This document shows, one piece after another, positions 16,533 to 25,846 of a stretch of DNA of 64,000 nucleotides. The position numbers and the translations under genes are program-made. The DNA lies in contig NZ_JAEVLS010000002.1 of assembly GCF_016801985.1 (NCBI RefSeq), positions 744,001 to 808,000 of the forward strand, given 5' to 3'. Origin of the DNA: Steroidobacter gossypii. Lineage in GTDB: Bacteria > Pseudomonadota > Gammaproteobacteria > Steroidobacterales > Steroidobacteraceae. How positions within the stretch are numbered: position 1 is the first letter of the stretch; every line of letters begins with the position of its first letter. The notes under the pieces are model-generated. The model saw nothing but the letters and a program-made list of their open reading frames with translations, was not told where the DNA came from and searched no databases.

Positions 16533-18796
16533 GGGCGATGGCTGGCTGGCGTCGTATTCGTGGCAGTGAGGTCAGCTGGTTTGGGAGCGTGCGTCGGACA
16601 CTTCGGGATCACGGGTTCGTCCGCGAGCTCCTGGTCAAATTCTCCCTCCATCAGAATCTCGACGCGTCGATTCAACTGCTGCGCCTCGCTCGCGGCGGCG
16701 AAGCTCATCGGCCTGCGTTCGCCGACGCTGACGACTTCGATCGGCACGCGGCGCAGGCCGGAAGAAATGAGCGTCCGTCGCACTTCGCGAGCGCGTTTCA
16801 ATGCGAGCGTTTCGTTATAACGGCAGGTTCCCACGGAGTCGCTGTGGCCGACCACGACGATTCGCGCGGGCCGCGCCTGGCGCAAGCGTTGTGCAAGCTT
16901 TGAAGTCGCTCGACGAACCGGTGCACGCAGCCCCGCCTCATTGAAACAGAAATGCAGCGAGGGGCCTTGGCGCACCAGCAAAGGGTCCGAGTAGGTCGCC
17001 AACGGCGTCTGTGCGGATGTCGTTCCATCCCAGGCCGCGGCATCGGTTTCGGCGCGTCGCTGGAGAGAAGAGGGCAGCGAGCGTTGCCTCTGCTCCAGCA
17101 CGTCCGACGTCATGGCTGCGACACCACTGTCGGTGCACGTGTCCTCCAGAAGCTGACGAGCCTGCTCGAAGTCTGGCGGTGGCCGCAGCCCGGTGGCGGG
17201 ATCGATCGGCTTGCGCAAGCGATGCGACAGCAGCGTCAGGCGCATGGCCGCGCCCAGGGCCGTATGGCCAAACTGTTGTGCCGTCATCTCCAGCGGCGCG
17301 ATGTCATCGCGCTCCCCGATGCGCCCACCGAAATACAACAGGCGGCCGATGTCATTTGCCAGTTGGCCGTCGGCGTCCAGCAACGGTTGGAGTGCTTCGC
17401 GGTCTTGGTCCGTCGTGGGAGCGGTGACGGAAATCTGCAGCGGCTCGCTCATGATTTCTCTTTCTGACGGTCCGAGTTGCAGGCGCGCGCGAAGTTGATA
17501 GTCGCCGGGGGCCGGAAAGGTCCAGCCATCCTGACCGTAATAGACAGGAACGGTTTGCTCGGTCTGCGCGCCCGGCGGCAGCAGGGCGTCCTCATCGTTG
17601 GTGGGCTCGAAGAAGCTCATGGGTTGCAGTGTCTGCCATTCTTCAGCGCCGGCCTCGCGATAGTCGAACGTCAACATGCCATAGCGGGGGTTCAATCGCC
17701 CCACGATGGGCAGCGCCTCCTCGCCGCGGTTCGTCACCATCACCCGCACTCCGACCGGATAGCCCAGCGGATAGGGCGCCGGCTGGGCTTGCAAGCGGAT
17801 TTCAGCGAACGGGACTTCTTCGTCTTGTTCCGTATTCGCATCGGGCTCTGCCGCCGCGGCTGTGGGCAGCAGCATCAATCTCTTCAACCTGCGCATCGCC
17901 ACTCCCCAGCGTGAACGGTCCTCCAGCGCGGGAACCTGCTCCCGCACGTCCTCGCACTCGGTGGGTGACACCCGCCGATGTGCAAACGGGGAATTGTCGG
18001 GCCCCGGCAGCACTTCGCGCGGAGCCGCGGTTTGAAAAAAACGGATGGTCTGCGGGCTTAGTTCCATCAGCGGTGGCTCGATCAGGCGCCAGCCACGCTT
18101 TTGCTGCTCCGAGATGCAGCGGGTGGGGGCTTCCAGCGTCAGGCGCCCATCCAGCATCTGGGCGGCATCCGCGTGGTCCCTGTTCAATGCGTGCAACAAC
18201 TCGTGCACGAAGGTCCTTAGCTGCAGAGTGCCGATGAGGGTTGGCGCATGTTCGCGGAAGAATCGCTCGGTGGTCCTCGGTGCGACGGCGAAACCCTCGC
18301 GGCCCGCGGTATCGAACATGATCCCGAACAATTCCTCGCCATTGTCGGCGATCAACGAATTCACGAACAACGCATACAGCGAGGCGTCCACGCCTTGCGT
18401 GGGGTTGCTGCGCCAGGCCGTGACGAACTGGAACAGGTCGGCCCGATCGAGCGGGCCGCTTTCCGGATCATAGGGCAGCCCGGTCTGGTCCACGCCGGGT
18501 ATCAGCTCGATGCCGCCGCCTCGCATGATGGATTCGAGCGACACCGGATTGTCGGTCTCGGCCACCTCGAAACTGATGGGCTCGACCTGCCCCAGCGCAT
18601 CGATCTCCAGCGCCACCGAATAGCGCTGGCGCGCGCAACTCGGTCGGTCGCATTCGTCCGCCGGCCAGAACATGGCCCACAGCAGCAGCACTCCGGCTGC
18701 TGACGCAATCACAGCGAGCGCATACCAGGCCGCCTTGCGGCCCCGACCGGCGTCGCCGCCGGCGGGCGCCGGGCTTTCGTCGTTTGCTCCCGTCAT
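16529..18796 (-). CDS. Membrane-anchored protein with metzincin-like motif and C-terminal OmpA domain
   Basis: About 755 residues from the ATG at 18796; a GTG at 18871 would add 25 residues. One membrane helix (about 24-44) leads to a periplasmic region. HELLHALNRDH (residues 198-208) has the HExxHxxxxxH zinc spacing of metzincins, with Asn where Gly is usual. A beta-rich middle region follows, then an OmpA-like peptidoglycan-binding domain (VVVGHSDSVGTCRYNETLALKRAREV). The family is not recognised as a whole. Its stop overlaps the sulfatase start, so the two genes probably act together in the envelope. Protease activity is inference. Confidence 0.7.
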   Translation of the reverse strand: MTGANDESPAPAGGDAGRGRKAAWYALAVIASAAGVLLLWAMFWPADECDRPSCARQRYSVALEIDALGQVEPISFEVAETDNPVSLESIMRGGGIELIPGVDQTGLPYDPESGPLDRADLFQFVTAWRSNPTQGVDASLYALFVNSLIADNGEELFGIMFDTAGREGFAVAPRTTERFFREHAPTLIGTLQLRTFVHELLHALNRDHADAAQMLDGRLTLEAPTRCISEQQKRGWRLIEPPLMELSPQTIRFFQTAAPREVLPGPDNSPFAHRRVSPTECEDVREQVPALEDRSRWGVAMRRLKRLMLLPTAAAAEPDANTEQDEEVPFAEIRLQAQPAPYPLGYPVGVRVMVTNRGEEALPIVGRLNPRYGMLTFDYREAGAEEWQTLQPMSFFEPTNDEDALLPPGAQTEQTVPVYYGQDGWTFPAPGDYQLRARLQLGPSEREIMSEPLQISVTAPTTDQDREALQPLLDADGQLANDIGRLLYFGGRIGERDDIAPLEMTAQQFGHTALGAAMRLTLLSHRLRKPIDPATGLRPPPDFEQARQLLEDTCTDSGVAAMTSDVLEQRQRSLPSSLQRRAETDAAAWDGTTSAQTPLATYSDPLLVRQGPSLHFCFNEAGLRAPVRRATSKLAQRLRQARPARIVVVGHSDSVGTCRYNETLALKRAREVRRTLISSGLRRVPIEVVSVGERRPMSFAAASEAQQLNRRVEILMEGEFDQELADEPVIPKCPTHAPKPADLTATNTTPASHRP

Positions 18797-19119
18797 GCTG
18801 GTGGATCGGCTGGGTATCGGGCACAAAGCGTACCACCTCGGCCGGGGGCCGAGCCGATTCGCATTCTCCACTTAGATAGGATCGAATTCATCACCCGATG
18901 GATTCCGATTGATCAAACGTCGCGGCGACGTTGAGTACATATCTCCCGCATGGAGGAGCGTTCAGTGCCACCCCATGACTCAAGCGCTGGTTCGCCGGGA
19001 TTGTTTCCGATGCAGTTCTGGGCACGCTGATTCCAGCCGCGTCCCGCTCGTACAAGATGATTCAACGGGAGTTCTCGACCATGGCATCTCCATAGCCACT
19101 TTTTCGGCGGAGAAGCGTC
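18797..19119 (+). other. Intergenic region, no gene seen
   Basis: This divergent gap lies between the OmpA-domain gene and a secreted hydrolase. I see no convincing ORF, RNA or repeat. A GGAGAAG ribosome-binding site lies at its right end, just before the hydrolase ATG. Confidence 0.4.
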
Positions 19120-19917
19120 ATGAAGAACACACCCATCCTTGCGGCCGTCGTTGCAGCGGCTGCGCTCAATACCACAGCGCACGCGCAGTCACCATCCGCG
19201 ACGTCCAGCGGAAGTCCGGCGAAGAACGTCGTGCTGGTGCATGGCGCGTTTGCGGACGGCTCCGGCTGGCGCGGGGTCTATGACGAGCTCACCAAGAAAG
19301 GTTACCGCGTCACCATCGTGCAGAACCCGCTCACTTCGCTGGCCGATGACGTTGCGGCAACCGACGCTGCACTCGATCGCCAGAACGGCCCCACCATTCT
19401 CGTCGGCCATTCGTGGGGAGGAACGGTCATCACCGAAGCGGGCACGCACAAGAATGTAGTGGGCCTGGTCTACGTTTCCGCGCTCGCGCCCGATGCCGGC
19501 GAGTCGACGGCACAGCAGTATCAGGGCTTCGCAGCCACACCTGAGTTCGTGATCGAAACGCACAAGAACGGCTTCGGCTATCTGAGCCTGGAGAAGTTCA
19601 AAGCCGGCTTTGCCCACGACGTGAGCGACGCGGATGCGGCGTTCATGCGCGATTCGCAGGTGCCGATCAACATGTCGGTGTTCGAAACCAGGCTCAAGAA
19701 TGCAGCCTGGCGAACCAAGCCCAGCTGGGCAGTGATCGCCACCGAGGACAAGGCATTCGACCAGGCGATGCTGATCCATATGGCGGAACGCATCGGAGCG
19801 AACATCACCAAGGTGTCGGCCAGCCATGCGGTCTTCATGACACAACCCAAGGTGGTCGCCGGCACGATCGAGCGTGCCGCCAAAGAAGCAGCGCTGAAGA
19901 TGAAGCAAAAGTCGTGA
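19120..19917 (+). CDS. Secreted alpha/beta hydrolase (esterase-like)
   Basis: A 265-residue protein with a signal peptide ending in AHA (about residue 22). The fold markers are VLVHGAFADGSGW, the nucleophile elbow GHSWGG and the catalytic histidine in SASHAVF. Close families include small exported esterases and the hydroxynitrile-lyase/pyrethroid-hydrolase group. The substrate is unknown. The ATG is preceded by GGAGAAG. It stands alone between two oppositely oriented gene groups. Confidence 0.85.
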   Translation: MKNTPILAAVVAAAALNTTAHAQSPSATSSGSPAKNVVLVHGAFADGSGWRGVYDELTKKGYRVTIVQNPLTSLADDVAATDAALDRQNGPTILVGHSWGGTVITEAGTHKNVVGLVYVSALAPDAGESTAQQYQGFAATPEFVIETHKNGFGYLSLEKFKAGFAHDVSDADAAFMRDSQVPINMSVFETRLKNAAWRTKPSWAVIATEDKAFDQAMLIHMAERIGANITKVSASHAVFMTQPKVVAGTIERAAKEAALKMKQKS

Positions 19918-19987
19918 GGTGGTTGGTTCGCGAATCGCGCGCGGCCCGGAGGGCCTGCGAAATCATGCGGACGACAGATGAAACGAG

Positions 19988-20503
19988 CTAGTTCATAGCA
20001 GAGTCGCTATAGCTCGTCGTCTGTGCAAACTCATCGACGCTGCCGTCGGGTTTGTATGCTACGCGGGTTCGGCTGATCTCGACGTGGTCGGGCAGGTAGC
20101 GGTAGACGGTCACACCGATGATGCGCTCGCCGGCATACGTGTACTCGCGCAAAGGTTTCTTGAAGCTGATGCTCGCGGGATCCTTGTCGATTTCAGCGAT
20201 CACCTTGCCGCTGCCATCCGTGACGAATTCCAGCAGGTCGTTGGCGGGAGAGACGGCCAGCGCCGCGAGCCTCGGGTCCGCTGGCGGCGTCGAGTCGTGT
20301 CGTGATTGTCCAACGGGGTCGGGCGGCGCGAAGGTGCCGCCCGATGAAGTCGCATCGGAGCGCACATTCGGAGCCAGTGAGGCCGAGCCCGCTTGAGGAG
20401 TCGATGCGGGCGCCTCGGTGTTACGGTCCGCCGAGTTCAGATAGAGCGCGCCGGCGATGATCGCCCCGAGAGCGATCGTTCCGTAAAGGGTCGGCTTGTT
20501 CAT
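19988..20503 (-). CDS. Small exported protein of unknown function
   Basis: A 171-residue protein with one N-terminal hydrophobic segment (PTLYGTIALGAIIAGALYL) and a Pro/Ala/Ser-rich linker. A folded C-terminal part follows (about 95-171) with a repeated beta pattern (EYTYAGERIIGVTVYRYLP). The ATG at 20503 overlaps the stop of the giant lipoprotein gene as ATGA, indicating translational coupling. The frame is open further upstream, but that part lies inside the lipoprotein gene. I do not recognise the family. It may be a partner of the lipoprotein. Confidence 0.7.
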   Translation of the reverse strand: MNKPTLYGTIALGAIIAGALYLNSADRNTEAPASTPQAGSASLAPNVRSDATSSGGTFAPPDPVGQSRHDSTPPADPRLAALAVSPANDLLEFVTDGSGKVIAEIDKDPASISFKKPLREYTYAGERIIGVTVYRYLPDHVEISRTRVAYKPDGSVDEFAQTTSYSDSAMN

Positions 20504-23500
20504 TGCGCAGTGAACATCAGATTGTCGATCCAGGCGTCGCCACTGACGTCGTAGTGAATCTCTTTCACGTAGCGGAACTCGATGTCGTGCAGCCCCGCCG
20601 GCACTGTGATGGTCACCAGATTCCACTGATTACCGCCGGGGGCGCTGCCCACTGCGGTTCCGTCGAGGAAGACAGACAACCTGCTACAGCAACCGTGGGC
20701 GTCGACCTTGGCCTGGAAGCTCAGTTGCCCGGCCACGAAGTAACCTCTGAAGCGCGTGCTGACGATCTGATTGTTGCCGGGGATCGTTGCGCTCTTGTAG
20801 CTCGCCGAGCCGTGCCAGGCGGTGGTCGGATCGATAGCCCAGCCGGCGTTACTCAGAGCCGGCGTCGCCCAGGCGGCGAGGGCCGGGTCGTTCTCGAAGG
20901 ACTCGCTGTAGCTGGTCAATGGCTGGGGTAATGCGGCCGGATCGGCGGGATCGCCGCCATAGAGAACTTCGTCCAGGTCGTTGAAGCTATGGCCGTCGGT
21001 GTCCCGGTCCCAGGGGTCGGTCAGGTGCGTGATGACTTCGGCGTAGTCATCGAGCCCGTCGCCATCGCTGTCGATATGCGACGGGTTGGTGGAGTGGCTG
21101 ACGATCTCCTGCTGATCGGTCAGGCCGTCGCCATCGGTGTCAATCAGCGCCGGGCTCGAGTGATGTTGATATTCCGTTTGGTTGCTGACGCCGTCGCCGT
21201 CCAGATCCAACAGCGCATCCGCAGGGTTCGAATCGCTCAGCCCGTACAACTGCTCCCACCAGCGCGGCAGCGTGTCGCTGTCCTGATCGTAGAAGGGCAA
21301 TCTCACGAACGCTGTCGCGCCATTCACCACATGCACCAGATAAGCCTCCGTGGCTCCGAATGTCAGCGCGACGGGCTGGCCTGCATACTGGTAGCTGGCG
21401 AGTACGGCGAAGCTTTGCGCATCTCGGATCTCCACCCGGTCATTGACGTCGAGGTCGATCAGCAGATTGTCGAGCCAGCGCGCGTCCTTGATCGAGCGGC
21501 CCAGCGAGGCCGCGAATCGCATGGTCTGCTGGAAAAAGAGATCGCCGCTGCCCAACACCACGTATTTGCCATCCCCCGAGGTGCGGATCGGAACTTGACT
21601 CGGGAAGTCGCCGTGATACGGCGTCTCACCGGCCGAGGTGATTGCGCCGGTGGCCTGGTCGATGACTTCGTAGTGCAGATCATTCGGGCTCATGCCATCC
21701 CGGAAAAAATACACGCGCGAGCTGACGGGATCCCAGGCGTAATCGCGCGACACTTGATTCCAGTCGGCCCGATCCACGATGGCGCCACTCTGGTCGATCA
21801 CATAATGGGTGGCCCACGCGCCGCTGGGATCCTGGGCCAGCATATAGTTGCCGACAGAGACGAGGCCGCCGACGCCCATCGCTAGGTTCACGTACGGCGT
21901 CTCGATTCCGCTGCTCGAATTCAAATCGATATAACGAATCGCGCCGGTGCTGTAGCCGAGATACAGACGCTGATGCGCGCTCGAGTAGGCCATCTTGGTC
22001 GGCGCGAGCGTGGTGAAGCCCTGGTCGAGGCCGACCAGATAGGGATTCAGGTACGCGCCCGAGGCCATCGACCAGCGATAGACGCGTCGATTGGCGCTGC
22101 TGAGCAGATAGATCGTGTCGCCATGAGTTACGACTTGATCCGGCACGTAGTTCGGGATGGTGGCGCTGTAGTCGCAGTTCACGCCATCGCCGTGGGAGAG
22201 AAGATAGCAGGCCGCGTCATGCGGATAAGCGTCCAGGGTCAATCCCGTCGTGCTGTCGCTTTGCGTTCGGCCCGCGTTCCACGCGTCGGGATGGCCGTCG
22301 CGATCGGTATCGACCGAGGCGGCGCGATCGAGCGGGAAGGCGTCCGAGGTGTTCGGAACGCCGTCGCCGTCGCTATCGTCGCTGGGCACGTAGATATGGA
22401 ACTCCACGGCGCCGTTGTTGACGACGAGCAGCGCCATGCGTGTATCCGAGCCTAAGATACGCAGCGCCTGGCCGGTGAAGGTCAGTTGCTCGAGCGTATG
22501 CAGATTGGCGCCCAATCGACGCAGCACCGTCTGGTTGGACGCGCTCGTCAGTGTCACCAGCGAGCCGTCCGCAAACCAGCGCGCGTCGGCAACCTGCATG
22601 CCGATCGAGCCTGCCCACGTCAACCCGTTCTGATTGTAGATATCCCCGCTGCCGAGCAGGACATACTGACCGTTCGCGGACACGCGGATCGGCGGCTGAA
22701 TGTTGTACGAGCCGTGATAGGGCGTCTCACCCTCGGAAGTGATCTGGCCGTTGCTCTGGTCGATGACTTCGTAGTGCAAATCATTCGGGCTGATGCCGTC
22801 GCTGAAGAAATAGACGCGCGAAGTTGTTGGATCCCATGCGTACTCCCTGGAGTAGTAGTTCCAATCCGCGTTGGCCACGAGGGCGCCGGTACTACTGAAC
22901 ACATAGTGCGTCGCCCATGCGCCGCTGCCATCCTGCGCCATGACGTAGTTGCCCGCGGCCGCCAGGCCGTCGACAGCCCTCGCCGTGTTGGCAAACTCGA
23001 CTTCTGCTCCGTTGCCGGCGGCCACATCGATGTACCTGATCGCGCCGGTGGTGTACCCGAGATACAAGCGCTCATGCGAGCTCGAGTACACCATCTTGGT
23101 CGGCGCAATAACGCCGAAGCCCTGGTTGATGCCCACCACGAACGGATTGAGATAACGCCCGCTCGCGATCGACCAGCGATACACGCGTTTATTGGCGGTG
23201 CTCAACAGGTAAATGGTATCGCCGTGGCTGACCACCTGATCCGGCGCGTAGCTGGGGATGGTGGCGCCGTAGTCGCAGTTCACTCCGTCGCCATGCGAGC
23301 CGAGGTAGCAGGCCGAGTCCTGCGGGTAGGCGTCGAGCGTCAGGCCCGTGGTGCTATCGCTCTGAGTGCGGCCGGCGTTCCAGGCGTCGGGATAACCGTC
23401 GCGATCGGTGTCGACGGAGGCGGCGGCATCGAGCGGAAAGGCATCCTGCGTATTGGTCACGCCGTCGCCATCGCTGTCGTCATTCGGAACGTAGATGCTG

Positions 23501-24759
23501 ATGCGAACCGCCTCGCCGTTTACGACGATCACCGCCATCTTCGCGTCCGTGCCTACGATGCGAACGCCTTGGCCGGGGTAGGTCCGCTGTTCGACATTCG
23601 TCAGGCGCTCGCCGCTCAGACGACGCAGCGTGGTCTGGTTGTCCGCGCTCGCCAGCGTCACCAATGATCCATCGGCGAACCAGCGCGCATCGGTGATCTG
23701 CGAGCCCAACGAGGCGATCCAGGTCAGGCCGTTCTGGTTATAGATGTCGCCACTGCCGAGCAGAACGTGCTGGCCGCCGTTCGAGACGCGAATCGGCGGT
23801 TGAATCGAGTAGGCGCCGTGATAGGGCGTTTCCCCCGCGGAGGTGATCTGGCCCGTCGCCTGATCGATGACTTCAAAGTGCAGGTCATTCGGGCTGGTGT
23901 GGTCCCGGAAGAAGTACACGCGCGAGGTGGACGGGTCCCATGCGTATTCCCGTGAGGGGTAGCTCGAATACCAGCTGCCGCCCTGGTTCGTCACGCGGCC
24001 GGAGGCATCGAGCACAGTGTGTGGGCTGCCTGGGCTCTGGGCGAGCAGATAGTTGCCAACGGCCACCAGACCGCCCGTGCCCGATACGTTCGCGAACGGA
24101 ACAAGCGCTTTGCTGTCCGAAGTCACATCGATGTACTGGATGGCGCCGGTGTTGAGGCCGAGGTACAGGCGCTGATGAGCGCTCGAATACGCCATCTTGG
24201 CCGGCGTCGGGCCATTGGAGCCGACGACATAGGCATCCAGATAGCGCTCTTCGTTGAGCGACCAGCGGAACACCAGGCCGTAGCTGTTGTTCAACAGGTA
24301 GATGACGTCCTGGCCGTCGAACGCCACGCTGTCGGGAACGTAGTCGGGCACTTCCGAGACCACTTCGAACTCGACGGTTGCGGAACCCACGGTGAGACGA
24401 ACCACCGTTGCGCGCGAGTAGTCCGTCGAGACGCGTGCGCGAATCGTGAGTGACTGGCCTTCGCTGATCGTTCCGGCGCTGCTGGTGAAGGCTCCGCCGT
24501 TGATGGAGTATTCGCCCTCCGTGATGCTGATCGGGACCGGCGCCGAAATGCCGGTGATGGTCACGCTGTGGGAGGTGACCGATGAGCCGCGCGTCGCATT
24601 GCCGACTTTTTGGAATTCGAATGCGTTGGGGGTCGTGTCCACAGGTGGCGGATTGCCGGGGCCACCGCCGTTACCACCACCACCTCCGCCTCCGCCGCAG
24701 CCCGCTGCGAGCAGACACAACAGTCCCGCTATCACCCAACGTGATACTTGTTTATGCAC
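20500..24759 (-). CDS. Giant surface lipoprotein with three repeated beta-propeller-like modules
   Basis: A 1419-residue protein. It has a lipobox (LLAAGC, Cys21), a polyglycine stretch and an Ig-like segment (about 45-135). Three large modules follow at about 139-425, 503-791 and 871-1158, each with IYLLN/S, AYSSxHxRLYLG, REYAWDP, VYFF and SPNDLHYEVIDQ, suggesting blade repeats. They are joined by thrombospondin-3-like calcium motifs (DDSDGDGVTNTQDAFPLD). A further DxDGDG cluster lies at about 1155-1270, and a C-terminal jelly-roll-like domain ends the protein. The role is probably surface binding or adhesion; the ligand is unknown. A small exported protein gene overlaps its stop. Confidence 0.85.
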   Translation of the reverse strand: MHKQVSRWVIAGLLCLLAAGCGGGGGGGGNGGGPGNPPPVDTTPNAFEFQKVGNATRGSSVTSHSVTITGISAPVPISITEGEYSINGGAFTSSAGTISEGQSLTIRARVSTDYSRATVVRLTVGSATVEFEVVSEVPDYVPDSVAFDGQDVIYLLNNSYGLVFRWSLNEERYLDAYVVGSNGPTPAKMAYSSAHQRLYLGLNTGAIQYIDVTSDSKALVPFANVSGTGGLVAVGNYLLAQSPGSPHTVLDASGRVTNQGGSWYSSYPSREYAWDPSTSRVYFFRDHTSPNDLHFEVIDQATGQITSAGETPYHGAYSIQPPIRVSNGGQHVLLGSGDIYNQNGLTWIASLGSQITDARWFADGSLVTLASADNQTTLRRLSGERLTNVEQRTYPGQGVRIVGTDAKMAVIVVNGEAVRISIYVPNDDSDGDGVTNTQDAFPLDAAASVDTDRDGYPDAWNAGRTQSDSTTGLTLDAYPQDSACYLGSHGDGVNCDYGATIPSYAPDQVVSHGDTIYLLSTANKRVYRWSIASGRYLNPFVVGINQGFGVIAPTKMVYSSSHERLYLGYTTGAIRYIDVAAGNGAEVEFANTARAVDGLAAAGNYVMAQDGSGAWATHYVFSSTGALVANADWNYYSREYAWDPTTSRVYFFSDGISPNDLHYEVIDQSNGQITSEGETPYHGSYNIQPPIRVSANGQYVLLGSGDIYNQNGLTWAGSIGMQVADARWFADGSLVTLTSASNQTVLRRLGANLHTLEQLTFTGQALRILGSDTRMALLVVNNGAVEFHIYVPSDDSDGDGVPNTSDAFPLDRAASVDTDRDGHPDAWNAGRTQSDSTTGLTLDAYPHDAACYLLSHGDGVNCDYSATIPNYVPDQVVTHGDTIYLLSSANRRVYRWSMASGAYLNPYLVGLDQGFTTLAPTKMAYSSAHQRLYLGYSTGAIRYIDLNSSSGIETPYVNLAMGVGGLVSVGNYMLAQDPSGAWATHYVIDQSGAIVDRADWNQVSRDYAWDPVSSRVYFFRDGMSPNDLHYEVIDQATGAITSAGETPYHGDFPSQVPIRTSGDGKYVVLGSGDLFFQQTMRFAASLGRSIKDARWLDNLLIDLDVNDRVEIRDAQSFAVLASYQYAGQPVALTFGATEAYLVHVVNGATAFVRLPFYDQDSDTLPRWWEQLYGLSDSNPADALLDLDGDGVSNQTEYQHHSSPALIDTDGDGLTDQQEIVSHSTNPSHIDSDGDGLDDYAEVITHLTDPWDRDTDGHSFNDLDEVLYGGDPADPAALPQPLTSYSESFENDPALAAWATPALSNAGWAIDPTTAWHGSASYKSATIPGNNQIVSTRFRGYFVAGQLSFQAKVDAHGCCSRLSVFLDGTAVGSAPGGNQWNLVTITVPAGLHDIEFRYVKEIHYDVSGDAWIDNLMFTAQ
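21286..22149 (-). repeat. Lipoprotein module repeat 3 (without linker)
   Basis: Third copy (residues 871-1158). It keeps the module but lacks the calcium-linker tail, and diverges in its last third where a different DxDGDG array takes over. Confidence 0.7.
22156..23253 (-). repeat. Lipoprotein module repeat 2
   Basis: Second copy (residues 503-868) with the same order of motifs. The linker AWNAGRTQSDSTTGL is identical to that of copy 1. Confidence 0.75.
23260..24345 (-). repeat. Lipoprotein module repeat 1
   Basis: First copy of an about 1.1-kb unit (residues 139-500 of the lipoprotein) comprising the propeller-like module, the DSDGDG calcium motif and the AWNAGRTQSDSTTGLTLDAYP linker. The copies stay in one reading frame. 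Confidence 0.75.
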
Positions 24760-25210
24760 GCCCGCTGACCCTTATGTTTTGTTGGCGTTCCGAACCTTAT
24801 GCTGCAAGTGTATCAGCGGGCTGGATCGGCCGTTCGAGCGAATGTATAACGACATAATGCGGCCGATACATCTGCCTCAGTGTGGCCGCGCGTTAGATGT
24901 TTTGAAGCGCCAGCGGAGCTCCGGGAGGAGTGGATCGCGGCGGCGCCAATTTCGCTTGAACGCCGCGGCGATTCCGGATCTGACTGGCCGAGCATCGATC
25001 ACACGGAAATGCACCCGCCGACCGTCGTAGACGAAAGCGGCCGGAAAAGATCTAACGCGGACGCCGGCGCATTTCTTGCCCCCTGGAAGTACTTCTGTCA
25101 ATCTTCGAGCCGAGGCGCCAATACAAACAAAAGGCGGCCCTCACGATCATCTCAGCGGTCCTTAGATAACTAACAAGAGAGCGGGCGGAATGCTCGCAGG
25201 GAGTTGAAAC
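24760..25210 (+). other. Divergent intergenic region, no gene supported
   Basis: A 451-nt gap between the giant lipoprotein gene and a lipoprotein pair on the opposite strand. It probably holds both promoters. Short ORFs are present but none has a good ribosome-binding site or recognisable sequence. CAGGGAG precedes the ATG at 25211. Confidence 0.4.
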
Positions 25211-25846
25211 ATGTTGATGGGAAGGCGCCTCATGCGGGTGCTGCGCATCTGCGCGGCTGTAACTTTCATCGCGTTCTCTACCAGCGGCTGCGTGACGGCC
25301 TACGTCGACGGCGGGCTGCAGAAGGCGAGCGTCGCGGACGTTCGTAAGCCGGCGCGCCCCACAGATGTCCAGCTGTTGTTTCAATTCCAGAGCAAGGGCA
25401 CGGCAAACGCGAAGGCGACTGACATCTTGAAGAAAGATGTGACCGAGGTGATTACCGCGTCGGGCCTGTTTGCCACGCTAGGCCCCGATCCGTCACTCAG
25501 CGGCGCGATCCTCAGCGTGACCATCAACAACGTTCCCATCACCGATCAGGGCGACGCGGCGGCCAAGGGCTTCGCGACCGGCCTGACTTTCGGCCTGGTC
25601 GGCAGCGCCGTCACGGACGGCTACATCTGCACAATGGAATATCTGCCGCCGGGGGCGACCAACAAGGTCACCACCACCAGTCGTCATGCGATCCACGCAA
25701 CCATGGGAGCGAAGGGCGCGCCGCCTAACGGCATCAAGGCCAAGAACCTCGAAGAAGCCGTACACACGATGACACGCCAGATCGTCCTAGAGGGGCTGAA
25801 GCATCTTTCCGCCGATCCGGTGTTCGGCCCGCAGGAGGCTTCATGA
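25211..25846 (+). CDS. Lipoprotein of unknown function (first of a pair)
   Basis: A 211-residue protein with a signal peptide and lipobox FSTSGC (Cys at about 27). The mature part has VQLLFQFQSKGTAN, a Gly-rich hydrophobic stretch (AAAKGFATGLTFGLVGSAVTD) and a C-terminal amphipathic helix. The Gly-rich stretch could insert into membrane. I do not recognise the family with confidence. The stop overlaps the start of the next lipoprotein gene as ATGA, so the two are translationally coupled and probably work as a pair in the outer membrane. Confidence 0.75.
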   Translation: MLMGRRLMRVLRICAAVTFIAFSTSGCVTAYVDGGLQKASVADVRKPARPTDVQLLFQFQSKGTANAKATDILKKDVTEVITASGLFATLGPDPSLSGAILSVTINNVPITDQGDAAAKGFATGLTFGLVGSAVTDGYICTMEYLPPGATNKVTTTSRHAIHATMGAKGAPPNGIKAKNLEEAVHTMTRQIVLEGLKHLSADPVFGPQEAS

